Below, piece after piece: positions 16,886 through 25,270 of a DNA stretch of 64,000 nt. Position numbers and translations under genes: made by a program. How positions within the stretch are numbered: the stretch's first letter is position 1; every line of letters begins with the position of its first letter. Below the pieces are notes generated by a model. It searched no databases, was not told the DNA's origin, and saw only the letters and a list, made by a program, of their open reading frames with translations. Source of the stretch: Amycolatopsis nalaikhensis (lineage in GTDB: Bacteria; Actinomycetota; Actinomycetes; Mycobacteriales; Pseudonocardiaceae); the NCBI RefSeq assembly GCF_030264295.1, contig NZ_CP127173.1, positions 2,983,501 through 3,047,500 on the forward strand, given 5' to 3'.

Positions 16886-17278
16886 ATGGCGAAGTTCCTG
16901 GCCGACGTGACGGTGATGCTGCACATTCTCGCCCTGCTCTTCATCGGGCTCGGCGGGTTCCTGGCGTGGCGCTGGCCGAAGGTCGTCTTCGTCCACATCT
17001 TCTTCGCGATCTGGGGCGTGCTCGTCAACATCACGCCGATCCCGTGCCCGCTGACCGCCCTCGAGAACTACTTCCGCCACCAGCAGGGCCTCGGTGACCT
17101 GCCCGGCGGCTTCAACGCCTACTACTTCTACGACACGCTCTTCCCGCGCTCGTTCCTGCCGGTGATCGCGGTCTTCGCGCTGGCCCTGCTGGTGCTCTCG
17201 TACGTCGGCGCGTACCAGCGCTGGCGCCACCGCGACCACAGCGGCGACGCCCACGCGCACGCCGCCCACCTCGGCTAG
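16886..17278 (+). CDS. DUF2784 family membrane protein
   Basis: 130 aa with about four TM helices (ADVTVMLHILALLFIGLGGFLAW; VFVHIFFAIWGVLVNI; a short segment; FLPVIAVFALALLVLSYVGAY). The conserved sequence PIPCPLTALENYFR between helices 2 and 3 is the DUF2784 signature. The C-terminal tail is His-rich (HRDHSGDAHAHAAH) and might bind a metal, which is speculation. The ATG at 16886 directly follows a possible GTG. The gene stands alone between the Asp23 operon and the SpoU gene. Function unknown. Confidence 0.85.
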   Translation: MAKFLADVTVMLHILALLFIGLGGFLAWRWPKVVFVHIFFAIWGVLVNITPIPCPLTALENYFRHQQGLGDLPGGFNAYYFYDTLFPRSFLPVIAVFALALLVLSYVGAYQRWRHRDHSGDAHAHAAHLG

Positions 17279-17292
17279 GCGACAATCGACGG

Positions 17293-17949
17293 GTGAGCGC
17301 ATCGCACGACGTCGGACCCACCGAGTGGGTGAGCCGCGAAGAGGTCGGCGTCGGGCCGTGGCCGGGTGACTGGCCGACCGACGAGCGGTACGACCCGGAG
17401 CTGCTGCGGGACGGCGACCGCCGCAACGTCGTCGACGCCTACCGGTACTGGCGCCGCGAGGCCATCGTGTCCGATGTGGACGCCCGGCGGCACCCGTTCC
17501 ACGTCGCCATCGAGAACTTCCAGCACGACCACAACATCGGCACCGTGGTCCGCACGGCGAACGCCTTCGCCGCGGCCGAGGTCCACATCGTCGGCCGCCG
17601 CCGCTGGAACCGGCGCGGGGCCATGGTGACCGACCGCTACCAGCACCTTCGCCACCACGACGACGTCTCCGGCCTGGTGGCGTTCGCGGCCGAGCGGGGC
17701 CTGCGGGTCGTCGCCGTCGACAACACGCCCGGCTCCCAGCCGGTCGAGACGGCCGACATCCCGCGCGACTGCGTGCTGCTGTTCGGCCAGGAAGGGCCGG
17801 GGTTGTCGGCGCAGGCGCAGGAAGCGGCGTCGCTGGTGGTGTCGATCGCTCAGTTCGGCACGACCCGGTCGATCAACGCGGGCGTCGCGGCGGGGATCGT
17901 CATGCACGCCTGGATCCGGCAGCACGCCGACCTGACCCAGGCCTGGTAG
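17293..17949 (+). CDS. SpoU/TrmH-family RNA 2'-O-methyltransferase
   Basis: 218 aa. The SPOUT fold motifs are present: NFQHDHNIGTVVRTANAFA near residues 75-93 (motif 1), LLFGQEGPGLS near 160 (motif 2) and TTRSINAGVAAGIVMHAW near 193 (motif 3, the knot and AdoMet site). It methylates a ribose in tRNA or rRNA; the target cannot be told from sequence. An N-terminal extension of about 60 residues (EWVSREEVGVGPWPGD) precedes the core. GACAAT 7 bp before the GTG and no ribosome site suggest a leaderless transcript. Matches the mycobacterial gene near pyrE. Confidence 0.88.
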   Translation: MSASHDVGPTEWVSREEVGVGPWPGDWPTDERYDPELLRDGDRRNVVDAYRYWRREAIVSDVDARRHPFHVAIENFQHDHNIGTVVRTANAFAAAEVHIVGRRRWNRRGAMVTDRYQHLRHHDDVSGLVAFAAERGLRVVAVDNTPGSQPVETADIPRDCVLLFGQEGPGLSAQAQEAASLVVSIAQFGTTRSINAGVAAGIVMHAWIRQHADLTQAW

Positions 17950-17950
17950 C

Positions 17951-20086
17951 TCACACCGGGGCGACCTCGACCGGGATGCCGTTCAGCACCGACGTCCCGG
18001 ACGGCACGTCCAGCAGGGTTTCGTCGGCGACCAGGTTCGAGTTGACGCCGGGGTTCGCGCGCGCGACCCGCGTCCGCGAGCCGTCGACGTCGTGGCCCCA
18101 GCCGTGCGGGATGCTCACCACGCCCGGCCGGACCTCGTCGGTCACCTCGACCGGGACCTCCAGCTTGCCCGCGCGGGAAGTCACCGACGCGAGCGCGCCG
18201 TCGGTCAGGCCGAGCCGCGACGCGTCTTCGGGGTGCACCAAAACCGTGCACCGGTTGCCGCCGCGGATCAGCGGCTCGAGGTTGTGCATCCACGAGTTGT
18301 TCGAGCTGAGGTGCCGCCGTCCGATCAGCACGAGGCCGTCGTCGAGCGGGCGCTCCAGCTCGGCGCACAGCCTCGGGACGTCGGCGACGATCGGCTCGGG
18401 GGCCAGCTCGATGCGGCCGGACGCCGTGCACAGCACCTCGGGAATTCGCGGCTTGAGCGGCCCGAAGTCCATCCCGTGCGGCGCGGCTTCGAGGTCGGCG
18501 AGCGTGACGTCGTACGGCCCGGCGCGCAGCAGCAGGTCGACGAGCCGGGCGGGCCCGGTCCGGTCCCCGGTGACCGCCAGCCCGTTGCGCCGCGCGGTCT
18601 CGGCGGCGACGAAGTCGTCGAGCGCGGCGACGTCCGCCTCGGGGCCCTGACCGGTGACGATGCCGGTGAGCCGCAGCATCGTCTCCCACTCCTGCGGCAG
18701 CTCGGTCGGCAGCGTCGCCGGCGTCCAGTTGGCGACGTTGCGCACCGAGAGCTGGTAGAAGGCCAGGTCGAAGTGCGGGCGTTCGAGCGGCGACGGGCCG
18801 GGCAGGATGACGTCGGCCTGGCGCGACGTCTCGTTGAGGTAGACGTCGACCGAGATCATGAAGTCGAGGCGCTCGAGCGCCGCGGCCAGCCGTCCGGCGT
18901 TGGGCGTGCTCAGGCACGGGTTGCCGCTGACCGTGATGAGCGCGCGGACCTGGCCGTCGCCCGGGGTTTCGATCTCGTCGGCGAGCGTCGCGACCGGCAG
19001 TTCGCCGACGACCTCGGGGTAGCCGCGCACGCGGCTGCGCCACCGCCCGACGGCGAACGGCCGCCGGTTCCCGGTCGGCTGGCACGCGGCCAGCGGGAAC
19101 ATCGCGCCGCCCGGCTCGTCGAGGTTTCCGGTGAGCACGTTGAGGACGTCGACGAGCCAGCTCGCGACGGTGCCGAACGCCTGCGTCGTCGTGCCGATCC
19201 GGCCGTAGACCACGGCGTTGTCCGCGGTCAGCTCGCGGGCCATCCGGCGGATCGCGGCCGCGTCGATCCCGGTGCGCGGGGCGACGGCTTCCGGGGTGAA
19301 CGGCCGGGCCAGCTCGCGGACGTCGTCGAGGCCGTTGAGGTGCGCTTCCAGGCGTCCCGGCTGGACGAGGTTCTCCGCGAACAGGACGTTGAGCAGGGCG
19401 AACAGCAGCAGGGCGTCGGTGCCGGGCCGGATGGCGTGGTGCTCGTCGGCGAACGCGGCGGTGCGGGTGCGCCGCGGGTCGACGACGACGATCTTGCCGC
19501 CGCGGTTCCGGATCCCGCGCAGGCGGCCGCGGATGTCCGGCGCGGTCATCAGGCTGCCGTTCGAGACGAGCGGGTTGGCGCCGAGGATCAGCAGGTGTTT
19601 CGTGCGGTCGAGGTCGGGCACCGGGATGGCGAGCGGGTCGCCGAACATGGCGCCGGCGGAGAAGTGCTTCGGCATCTGGTCGACCGACGTGGCGCTGTAG
19701 AAGTTCTTGGTGCCCAACGCTTTGTAGAGCACGCGGCCGTAGAGCGTCAGCGCGATGTTGTGCACGCCGGGGTTGCCCGCGTACACGGCGACGGCGTCGC
19801 GGCCGTGCTGCTCGAGGATCGGCGGGAGGCGCCGGTCGATCTCGTCGTAGGCCTCCTGCCAGCTGACCTCGACGAACTCGCCGTCGCGCTTGAGCAGCGG
19901 CGCGGCCAGCCGGTCGGGGTCGTGGTGCAGGGCGCCGAGCGACGCGCCCTTCGGGCAGATGTACCCCTTCGAGAAGACGTCCTTCTCGTCGCCTTTGACG
20001 CGCGTGACCTGCTGGTTCTCGTCGAGGGTGACCTCGAGGCCGCAGGTCGCCTCGCACAGCGGGCAGGTCACGTGGGCCGTCGTCAT
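17951..20086 (-). CDS. Molybdopterin-dependent oxidoreductase (formate dehydrogenase-like)
   Basis: 711 aa. The N-terminus has C8-x2-C11-x3-C15-x28-C44, a 4Fe-4S site, followed by the molybdopterin oxidoreductase domain and, from about 600, the dinucleotide-binding domain (GALASVTSRAGKLEVPVEVTDEVRPGVVSIPHGWGH region). This is the bis-MGD DMSO-reductase family; length and start resemble cytoplasmic FdhF-like or assimilatory reductases. No Tat signal, so it is cytoplasmic. No partner subunit, FdhD or Mo-cofactor gene is adjacent; electron partner and substrate are unknown. The ATG at 20086 places the cysteine motif at the start. A palindrome lies in the divergent promoter. Confidence 0.88.
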   Translation of the reverse strand: MTTAHVTCPLCEATCGLEVTLDENQQVTRVKGDEKDVFSKGYICPKGASLGALHHDPDRLAAPLLKRDGEFVEVSWQEAYDEIDRRLPPILEQHGRDAVAVYAGNPGVHNIALTLYGRVLYKALGTKNFYSATSVDQMPKHFSAGAMFGDPLAIPVPDLDRTKHLLILGANPLVSNGSLMTAPDIRGRLRGIRNRGGKIVVVDPRRTRTAAFADEHHAIRPGTDALLLFALLNVLFAENLVQPGRLEAHLNGLDDVRELARPFTPEAVAPRTGIDAAAIRRMARELTADNAVVYGRIGTTTQAFGTVASWLVDVLNVLTGNLDEPGGAMFPLAACQPTGNRRPFAVGRWRSRVRGYPEVVGELPVATLADEIETPGDGQVRALITVSGNPCLSTPNAGRLAAALERLDFMISVDVYLNETSRQADVILPGPSPLERPHFDLAFYQLSVRNVANWTPATLPTELPQEWETMLRLTGIVTGQGPEADVAALDDFVAAETARRNGLAVTGDRTGPARLVDLLLRAGPYDVTLADLEAAPHGMDFGPLKPRIPEVLCTASGRIELAPEPIVADVPRLCAELERPLDDGLVLIGRRHLSSNNSWMHNLEPLIRGGNRCTVLVHPEDASRLGLTDGALASVTSRAGKLEVPVEVTDEVRPGVVSIPHGWGHDVDGSRTRVARANPGVNSNLVADETLLDVPSGTSVLNGIPVEVAPV

Positions 20087-20095
20087 GGCAACCGA

Positions 20096-20113
20096 ACATA
20101 CCGAGCGGTATGT
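20096..20113. promoter_or_regulatory. TetR-type palindromic operator
   Basis: ACATACCG-AG-CGGTATGT, perfect 8-bp arms, lies midway in the 51-bp gap between the divergent oxidoreductase and GH76 genes. The ACATACC/GGTATGT form is frequent among TetR-family operators. No TetR gene adjoins it, so the regulator would be encoded elsewhere. Confidence 0.6.
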
Positions 20114-20137
20114 CGAAGGGCAAGGCACGATTGCGAC

Positions 20138-21136
20138 ATGGACGTTTCGGCCGCCGAACGCGCGGTGACCTCGCGGCACCTGCGCCGGGTGTGGGCGCTG
20201 CCCGGCACGGTACTGGGCCGCAGTGGCTGGCCCGCGTCGCCCGGCCAGCGGCTGCACTGGCACTGGAACTACTGGTGGCAGGCGCACCTGCTGGACACGC
20301 TCGTCGACGCGCAGTTGCGCGCGCCTTCTCCTTCCCGGCTGGCCTTGATCCGGTCGTTCGTGCGGTCGGTGCGGTTGCGCAACTTCGGCCGCTGGACCAA
20401 CGACTACTACGACGACATCGCGTGGCTGGGCCTTGCGCTGCAACGGGTTTCGCCGCTGGGCATCGACGTCGGCCCGGCGGTGGCGGCGATCGACACGCAG
20501 CTGCTGTCGGGCTGGACGGCCGCGGCGGGCGGCGGAATCTGGTGGCGCCGCGGCGACGACTTCAAGAACGTCCCGGCCAACGGCCCGGCGGCGATCTTCC
20601 ACGCCCGGTCGGGAAACCTCCAGCGCGCGCGGGAGATGACCGCGTGGCTGACGTCCACTTTGGTCGATCCGGAGACCGGACTGGTGTGGGACGGGATCCG
20701 GGCGGACACCGGCGAGCTGGTGAAGCACATTTACACGTATTGCCAAGGGGTGTACCTCGGCGCATGCCTGGAACTGTCCGAAGTGGACAACGCGGCCCGG
20801 ACGGTGCGCGCGGTGGCTTCCCATTGCGCACCGGGCGGCGTCATCCGCGGCCAGGGTGGTGGCGACGGCGGGTTGTTCGCGGCGATCCTGGCGCGGTACC
20901 TGGCGCTGGCGGCGCGGTCTCTCCCCGGCCCCGAGGCAGACGTCGCCCGATCGCTGGTCCTCCGCTCCGCGGACGCCTGCTGGTCCGGCGCGGCCGCCAC
21001 GCCGGAGGGGCCGGTGTTCAGCGCGTTCTGGGACCGCCCGGCCCCGTGGCCGTTACCGGAGGACGCCCCGGAACGGGACATGTCGGTCCAAGTGGGCGGC
21101 TGGATGCTCCTGGAGGCGGCGGCAACGCTGTCGTGA
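20138..21136 (+). CDS. Glycoside hydrolase family 76 (alpha-1,6-mannanase-like)
   Basis: 332 aa (alpha/alpha)6-barrel type. The adjacent aspartates D92-D93 in YYDDIAWL match the GH76 catalytic pair, and GGIWWRRGDDFKN and NGPAAIFHARS are also family-like. GH76 enzymes cut or transglycosylate alpha-1,6-mannan. There is no signal peptide from the chosen ATG, so the protein is probably cytoplasmic, unlike secreted mannanases. A counterpart, Rv0365c, lies in the matching mycobacterial region. A role in mannan or lipomannan turnover is inference. The stop codon lies inside a strong hairpin. Confidence 0.85.
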   Translation: MDVSAAERAVTSRHLRRVWALPGTVLGRSGWPASPGQRLHWHWNYWWQAHLLDTLVDAQLRAPSPSRLALIRSFVRSVRLRNFGRWTNDYYDDIAWLGLALQRVSPLGIDVGPAVAAIDTQLLSGWTAAAGGGIWWRRGDDFKNVPANGPAAIFHARSGNLQRAREMTAWLTSTLVDPETGLVWDGIRADTGELVKHIYTYCQGVYLGACLELSEVDNAARTVRAVASHCAPGGVIRGQGGGDGGLFAAILARYLALAARSLPGPEADVARSLVLRSADACWSGAAATPEGPVFSAFWDRPAPWPLPEDAPERDMSVQVGGWMLLEAAATLS

Positions 21137-21173
21137 GTGAATAACAGTGTTCTAACACTGTTATTCACTCACG
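21132..21173. terminator. Perfect 20-bp hairpin between convergent genes
   Basis: Arms 21132-21151 and 21154-21173 are fully complementary around CT. The left arm contains the GH76 stop and the right end lies 5 bp before the stop of the convergent LacI-like gene, so it can end both transcripts. The outer CGTGAGTG, arm length and 2-base loop repeat the hairpin at 5991-6032. Confidence 0.8.
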
Positions 21174-21177
21174 AGCG

Positions 21178-22044
21178 TCAGCAGCCGCAGGAGGCGCCGT
21201 GCAGGAACTTCGGGGTCAAGTGGACCGACTCCGGAGGTCGGTCCGGGTCCGCCATCCGGGACAACAGCAGCTGCACCGCCCGCCGCCCGAGGTCGGCGAC
21301 CGGCTGGGCCAGCGTCGTCACCGCCGGGCTCACCCGGCGTGCCCAGTCCATGTCGCCATACCCCACCACCGCCAGCTCCGAGCCGATGTGGATGCCGCGG
21401 CGGTGGGCCTCGTACTGGACGCCCACCAGCATCGACTCGTCCGCCACCACCAGCGCCGTCGGGGACGGCCAGCCGTCGAGGAGCTTCGCCGTCGCGCGGG
21501 CCGCGCCGCCCGACGTCGACAGCCCGCACTCCACCAGCTCGCGGTTGAACCGCAGACCCGCCTGCTCCAGCCCCAGCCGGTAGCCGCGGACGCGTTCGCG
21601 GCTGACCTCCAGGCCCTCGTCGCCCGAGATCAAGCCGATCTTGCGGTGGCGGCGGGACGTCAGGTGGCGGACCAGCGACGCCACCGCGTGCACGTTCTCC
21701 GTGCCCACCTGGTCGATGTCGTTGCGGGCGGCGATCCGGTCGACCAGCACCGTCGGCACGCCCATCCGGACCAGCCCGTTGATCACCGCTTCGTCGCCGG
21801 CCGACGGCACCAGCAGCACGCCGTCCACCAGGTCCGCCCGCAGCGCGCGCACCACCGCGGCCTCTTCGCTCACGGTGTCGCCGGTGTCGGCCAGCATGAC
21901 GTCGCACCCCGCCTGCGCCGCGGCCGCCCTGATCGCGCGCAGCAGCTCACCCGAGTAGGGGTTCGCGTGCACACCCATCGCGACGCCGATCCGGTAGGTG
22001 ACCGGGGGGTCCCACAACCGGAGCTCCGGCGAAAGTGCGGTCAT
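21178..22044 (-). CDS. LacI-like sugar-binding regulator without a DNA-binding domain
   Basis: 288 aa. The sequence from YRIGVAMGVHANPYSGELLRAI onward is a periplasmic-binding-protein-like ligand and dimerisation domain of the LacI/GalR kind, closely paralogous to the next gene (shared DQVGTEN, GYRLGLEQAGL-type and terminal SCGC features). The N-terminal helix-turn-helix and hinge are absent: only about 15 residues precede the domain, and no HTH is readable further upstream in any frame. It may be a degenerate regulator or a heterodimer or ligand-sensing partner. It follows the intact LacI gene by 70 bp on the same strand. Confidence 0.75.
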   Translation of the reverse strand: MTALSPELRLWDPPVTYRIGVAMGVHANPYSGELLRAIRAAAAQAGCDVMLADTGDTVSEEAAVVRALRADLVDGVLLVPSAGDEAVINGLVRMGVPTVLVDRIAARNDIDQVGTENVHAVASLVRHLTSRRHRKIGLISGDEGLEVSRERVRGYRLGLEQAGLRFNRELVECGLSTSGGAARATAKLLDGWPSPTALVVADESMLVGVQYEAHRRGIHIGSELAVVGYGDMDWARRVSPAVTTLAQPVADLGRRAVQLLLSRMADPDRPPESVHLTPKFLHGASCGC

Positions 22045-22114
22045 AAAGCCCTCGCAGACGCTCAGCCGAAAGGTATCCGCTGAACGGCCGCGAGATGACC
22101 GCGAAACCCCAGAA

Positions 22115-23152
22115 TCACTGATGTGAGTGAATCGGCGGGCAGCCGCACGACTCACGATGACGCAGAGTGGGTGCCAGCCGGACGGTCTCGGCCTTGCGCG
22201 CGGGGTCGTTGATCCGGGCCAGCAGCAGCCGCACCGCCTGGCGCCCGATCTCCTCGATCGGCTGGGCCATCGTCGTCAGCGGCGGGTCGACCAGGTCCGC
22301 CCACTCGACGTCGTCGTAGACCACCACCGGCAGGTCGCGCCCGATGCGCAGCCCCCGCCGCCGGGCCTCGTGCAGCACCCCGACCATCATGCTGTCGTTG
22401 CCGACGACCAGCGCCGTCGGCGGATCGGGCAGCGCCAGCAGCGTGCTCAACGCCAGCGAGCCGCCCTCGTGCGACGAGTTTCCGCAGGCCACGAGCTCGG
22501 ACGACCACGTCAGCCCGGACCGGCCGAGTCCCAGCCGGTAGCCGAGCACGCGCTCCTCGCTCGTCGACAGCCCGGGTGCGCCGCTGATCATGCCGATCCG
22601 CCGGTGCCCGAGCGTCGCCAGGTGCGCGGTCAGCGCCGACGTCGCCTGAATGTTCTCGGTGCCCACCTGGTCGACGTCGGCGCGGGTGGTCAGCCGGTCG
22701 ATCAGCACCGTCGGCACGTCGAGCGACACCAGCTCGCCGATCACCGGGCCGTCGCCGGGGGCCGGGGTGATGAGGAGGCCGTCGACGCGACGGGAGCGCA
22801 GCGCCCGCACGGTGTCACGCTCCGTGTCGACGGTGTCGTGCGTGTCGGCCAGCAGCACGGTGTAGCCGTGCGCCGACGCCTCCCGCTCGATGGCCTGCAT
22901 CAACGTCGCGAAGTACGGGTTGGCCACCAGGGAGATCGCCATGCCGATCGACCGGGTGCCGCCGGTGACCAGCGAGCGCGCGATAGCGTCCCCCGTGTAG
23001 CCGGTCGCCTCGATCGCCCGCAGCACCGCGGCCTTCGTGTCCTCGGCGACCGCGCGCGTCCCGTTCACGACGTGCGAGACGGTCGTGATGGAGACGCCCG
23101 CGAGCTCGGCGATGTCCCGCTGGGTCGGCCGCGACGATCGAGGCTGGGGCAT
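22115..23152 (-). CDS. LacI-family repressor of the adjacent sugar operon
   Basis: 345 aa. The N-terminal HTH reads TQRDIAELAGVSITTVSHVVNGTRAV (in part; residues about 9-34), followed by the hinge helix and a sugar-binding core starting SIGMAISLVANPYF. Family length is normal. It is divergent from a sugar ABC operon, and a perfect 24-bp palindrome of LacI type sits 15 bp before its ATG, so it very likely represses itself and the operon and releases on sugar binding. The ATG at 23152 was preferred to upstream starts because these would run through the operator. Confidence 0.92.
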   Translation of the reverse strand: MPQPRSSRPTQRDIAELAGVSITTVSHVVNGTRAVAEDTKAAVLRAIEATGYTGDAIARSLVTGGTRSIGMAISLVANPYFATLMQAIEREASAHGYTVLLADTHDTVDTERDTVRALRSRRVDGLLITPAPGDGPVIGELVSLDVPTVLIDRLTTRADVDQVGTENIQATSALTAHLATLGHRRIGMISGAPGLSTSEERVLGYRLGLGRSGLTWSSELVACGNSSHEGGSLALSTLLALPDPPTALVVGNDSMMVGVLHEARRRGLRIGRDLPVVVYDDVEWADLVDPPLTTMAQPIEEIGRQAVRLLLARINDPARKAETVRLAPTLRHRESCGCPPIHSHQ

Positions 23153-23166
23153 ACCAATCCTTTCCG

Positions 23167-23190
23167 GCAAGCGTTTGCGCAAACGCTTGC
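23167..23190. promoter_or_regulatory. LacI operator (perfect palindrome)
   Basis: Half-site GCAAGCGTTTGC followed directly by its exact reverse complement, giving 24 bp with the CG centre and GTTTGCGCAAAC core that LacI/GalR repressors prefer. It lies between the LacI gene and the divergent sugar operon, whose ATG is 72 bp away. One site can control both directions. Confidence 0.88.
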
Positions 23191-23261
23191 GTGCACGGTG
23201 CAGTCTGTCTACCTTCCCGTCCATCGGCAAGCCTCGGACCCGGAACAAAGGGTGGGAAACC

Positions 23262-24278
23262 ATGAGACAGCGAAGTCTCACCGCGCTCACGCTGGCCGTC
23301 GTCCTCGCCGCGACGACCGGGTGCACGGTCGAGCGGCACTGGGGTGGCGGCACGAACACCGGCGGGAGCGGCAAGGCCAAGGTCGGCCTGGTCACCAAGA
23401 CCGACACCAACCCCTACTTCGTCGAACTCCGCAACGCCGCGAGAGCGGCCGCGCAGGCCAACGGCGCCGACTTCAGCGCGCTCGCCGGCCAGTTCGACGG
23501 CGACAACGACGGCCAGGTCCGCGCCATCGAGAACCTCATGCAGCAGGGCGCGAACACCATCCTCATCACGCCGAGCTCGTCGACCGGCGTGCTCAAGGCG
23601 ATCAAGGACGCCCGCGACGCCGGGATCCTGGTCATCGCCCTGGACACCGCCACCGAACCGGCCGACGCCGTCGACGCCACCTTCGCCACCGACAACTTCG
23701 CGGCGGGCGAGCAGCAGGGCGCCTACGTCAAGGCCGCGCTGAAGGGCGTCCCGCCCAAGCTGCTGATGGTCGACGGGACCGCGGGCAGCTCGGTCGACAC
23801 CCAGCGCCACGGCGGTTTCCTCAAGGGCATCGGGCTGACCGACGGCTCGCCGGAGATCAAGGGCCACACCGCGGCCAACGGCGACCAGAGCCTCGCCCAG
23901 CAGGGCATGGAGAACCTGCTCCAGCGCAGCACCGACATCAACGCCGTCTACTCGATGAACGAGCCGATGGGCCGCGGCGCGTACGCGGCGCTCAAGGCCC
24001 GCGGGCTCACCGGGCAGATCGTGATGGGCTCGATCGACGGCGGCTGCGAAGGCGTCCAGAACGTCAAGGACGGCCAGTTCGCCGCCACCGTCATGCAGTT
24101 CCCGAAGAAGATGGCCGAGCAGGGCGTGCTCGCCGCCGTCGAATACGCCAAGACCGGCAAGAAGCCGTCCGGGTTCGTGAACACCGGGTCCGCCGTGATC
24201 ACCGACAAGCCGCTGCCCGGCATCGAGAGCCACGACTCCGCCTGGGGCCTGCAGAACTGCTGGGGAGGCCAGAAATGA
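23262..24278 (+). CDS. Sugar ABC transporter substrate-binding lipoprotein
   Basis: 338 aa. The signal peptide MRQRSLTALTLAVVLAATTGC ends in a lipobox, ATTGC, so the mature protein is lipid-anchored at its cysteine (residue 21). The rest is a ribose/fructose-type periplasmic-binding fold (KVGLVTKTDTNPYFVELRNAA, in part; later NEPMGRGAYAAL and IDGGCEGVQNVKDG). It resembles FrcB-like proteins of the CUT2 class. Ligand unknown: ribose, fructose or a polyol are all possible. First gene of a six-gene operon under the LacI operator; overlaps the permease by ATGA. Confidence 0.9.
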   Translation: MRQRSLTALTLAVVLAATTGCTVERHWGGGTNTGGSGKAKVGLVTKTDTNPYFVELRNAARAAAQANGADFSALAGQFDGDNDGQVRAIENLMQQGANTILITPSSSTGVLKAIKDARDAGILVIALDTATEPADAVDATFATDNFAAGEQQGAYVKAALKGVPPKLLMVDGTAGSSVDTQRHGGFLKGIGLTDGSPEIKGHTAANGDQSLAQQGMENLLQRSTDINAVYSMNEPMGRGAYAALKARGLTGQIVMGSIDGGCEGVQNVKDGQFAATVMQFPKKMAEQGVLAAVEYAKTGKKPSGFVNTGSAVITDKPLPGIESHDSAWGLQNCWGGQK

Positions 24279-25270
24279 CAACCGCCACCGCAGTGTCCAC
24301 GAAGGAACGTGAATCCCTCGGCGAGTTCCTCCTCCGCGCCCCCGCGGTCGGCCCGGCGCTCGCGCTGGTCGTCGCGATCGTGGTGTTCTCACTGGCCACG
24401 GACACGTTCTTCGACCTCGACAACCTGTCCACGGTGGTCCAGCAGTCGCTGGTCGTCGGGACGCTCGCGCTGGGCCAGACGCTCGTCATCCTCATCGCGG
24501 GCATCGACCTCTCCAACGCGTCCTCGATGGTCGTCGCGACGCTGATCATGGCGAAACTCGCCGCGGCCGGGACGAACGGTTTCGTCGCGCTGCTCGCCGG
24601 GGTCGTGCTGACGATCATCGTCGGCATCTTCATCGGCGGGCTCGCGACGCGGATCAAGCTGCCGGCGTTCATCATCACGCTCGGCACGTTCACGATGCTG
24701 ACGGCGGTGTCGAAGCTGATCGCGGGTGGCCAGGCCGTGCCGGTGACCGACGGGCTGCTGCAGTGGCTCGGCACCAAGCGCTACCTCTTCGGCGGCATCC
24801 CGATCACCTACGGCATGACGCTGGCGCTGCTGATGTACCTCGGCGTCTGGTACGCGCTGACGAAAACCGCGTGGGGCAAGCACGTCTACGCCGTCGGCAA
24901 CGCGCCGGAGTCCGCGCGGCTGTCCGGGATCAAGGTCAACCGCACGGTGCTGTCGGTGTACATCGTGGCCGGGCTGACCTTCGGCATCGCCGCGTGGCAG
25001 GCGCTCGGCCGGACGCCGAATGCCGACCCGAACCAGTTCCAGCTGGGCAACCTCGACTCGATCACCGCCGTCGTGCTCGGCGGGACGAGCCTCTTCGGTG
25101 GCCGCGGCTCGGTGCTGGGAACGCTGATGGGCGCGCTGGTCGTCGCGGTGCTGCGGTCCGGGCTGACGCAGATGAACGTCGACGGCAACTACCAGGACCT
25201 CGCCACCGGGGCCCTGCTCATCGCCGCCGTCGTGGTGGACCGGATCGCGAGGAGGCAGCAGCAGTCATGA
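24275..25270 (+). CDS. Sugar ABC transporter permease (CUT2/FrcC type)
   Basis: 331 aa with about eight to ten hydrophobic segments. The cytoplasmic loop EAA-like sequence (YAVGNAPESARLSGIKVNRTVLSVYIVAG, in part) is the signature of RbsC/FrcC permeases that contact the ATPase. The C-terminal GGTSLFGGRGSVLGTLMGAL is also conserved. A single permease gene implies a homodimer, as in CUT2 systems. It is overlapped by the binding protein upstream and the ATPase downstream, both by ATGA. Confidence 0.92.
   Translation: MTTATAVSTKERESLGEFLLRAPAVGPALALVVAIVVFSLATDTFFDLDNLSTVVQQSLVVGTLALGQTLVILIAGIDLSNASSMVVATLIMAKLAAAGTNGFVALLAGVVLTIIVGIFIGGLATRIKLPAFIITLGTFTMLTAVSKLIAGGQAVPVTDGLLQWLGTKRYLFGGIPITYGMTLALLMYLGVWYALTKTAWGKHVYAVGNAPESARLSGIKVNRTVLSVYIVAGLTFGIAAWQALGRTPNADPNQFQLGNLDSITAVVLGGTSLFGGRGSVLGTLMGALVVAVLRSGLTQMNVDGNYQDLATGALLIAAVVVDRIARRQQQS

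Noticed and set aside
17951..20824. 957-codon version of the Mo-oxidoreductase
   Set aside because: The extra N-terminus is antisense to GH76 and precedes the Fe-S cysteine motif that begins this family. The ATG at 20086 is the sensible start.
18092..21136. 1014-codon frame starting inside the Mo-oxidoreductase region
   Set aside because: Only the part from 20138 (GH76) has family motifs; the rest is antisense to the oxidoreductase.
21178..22044. Frameshifted LacI with HTH in another frame
   Set aside because: The 70-bp upstream gap and other frames do not encode an HTH-like sequence, so no single frameshift restores one.
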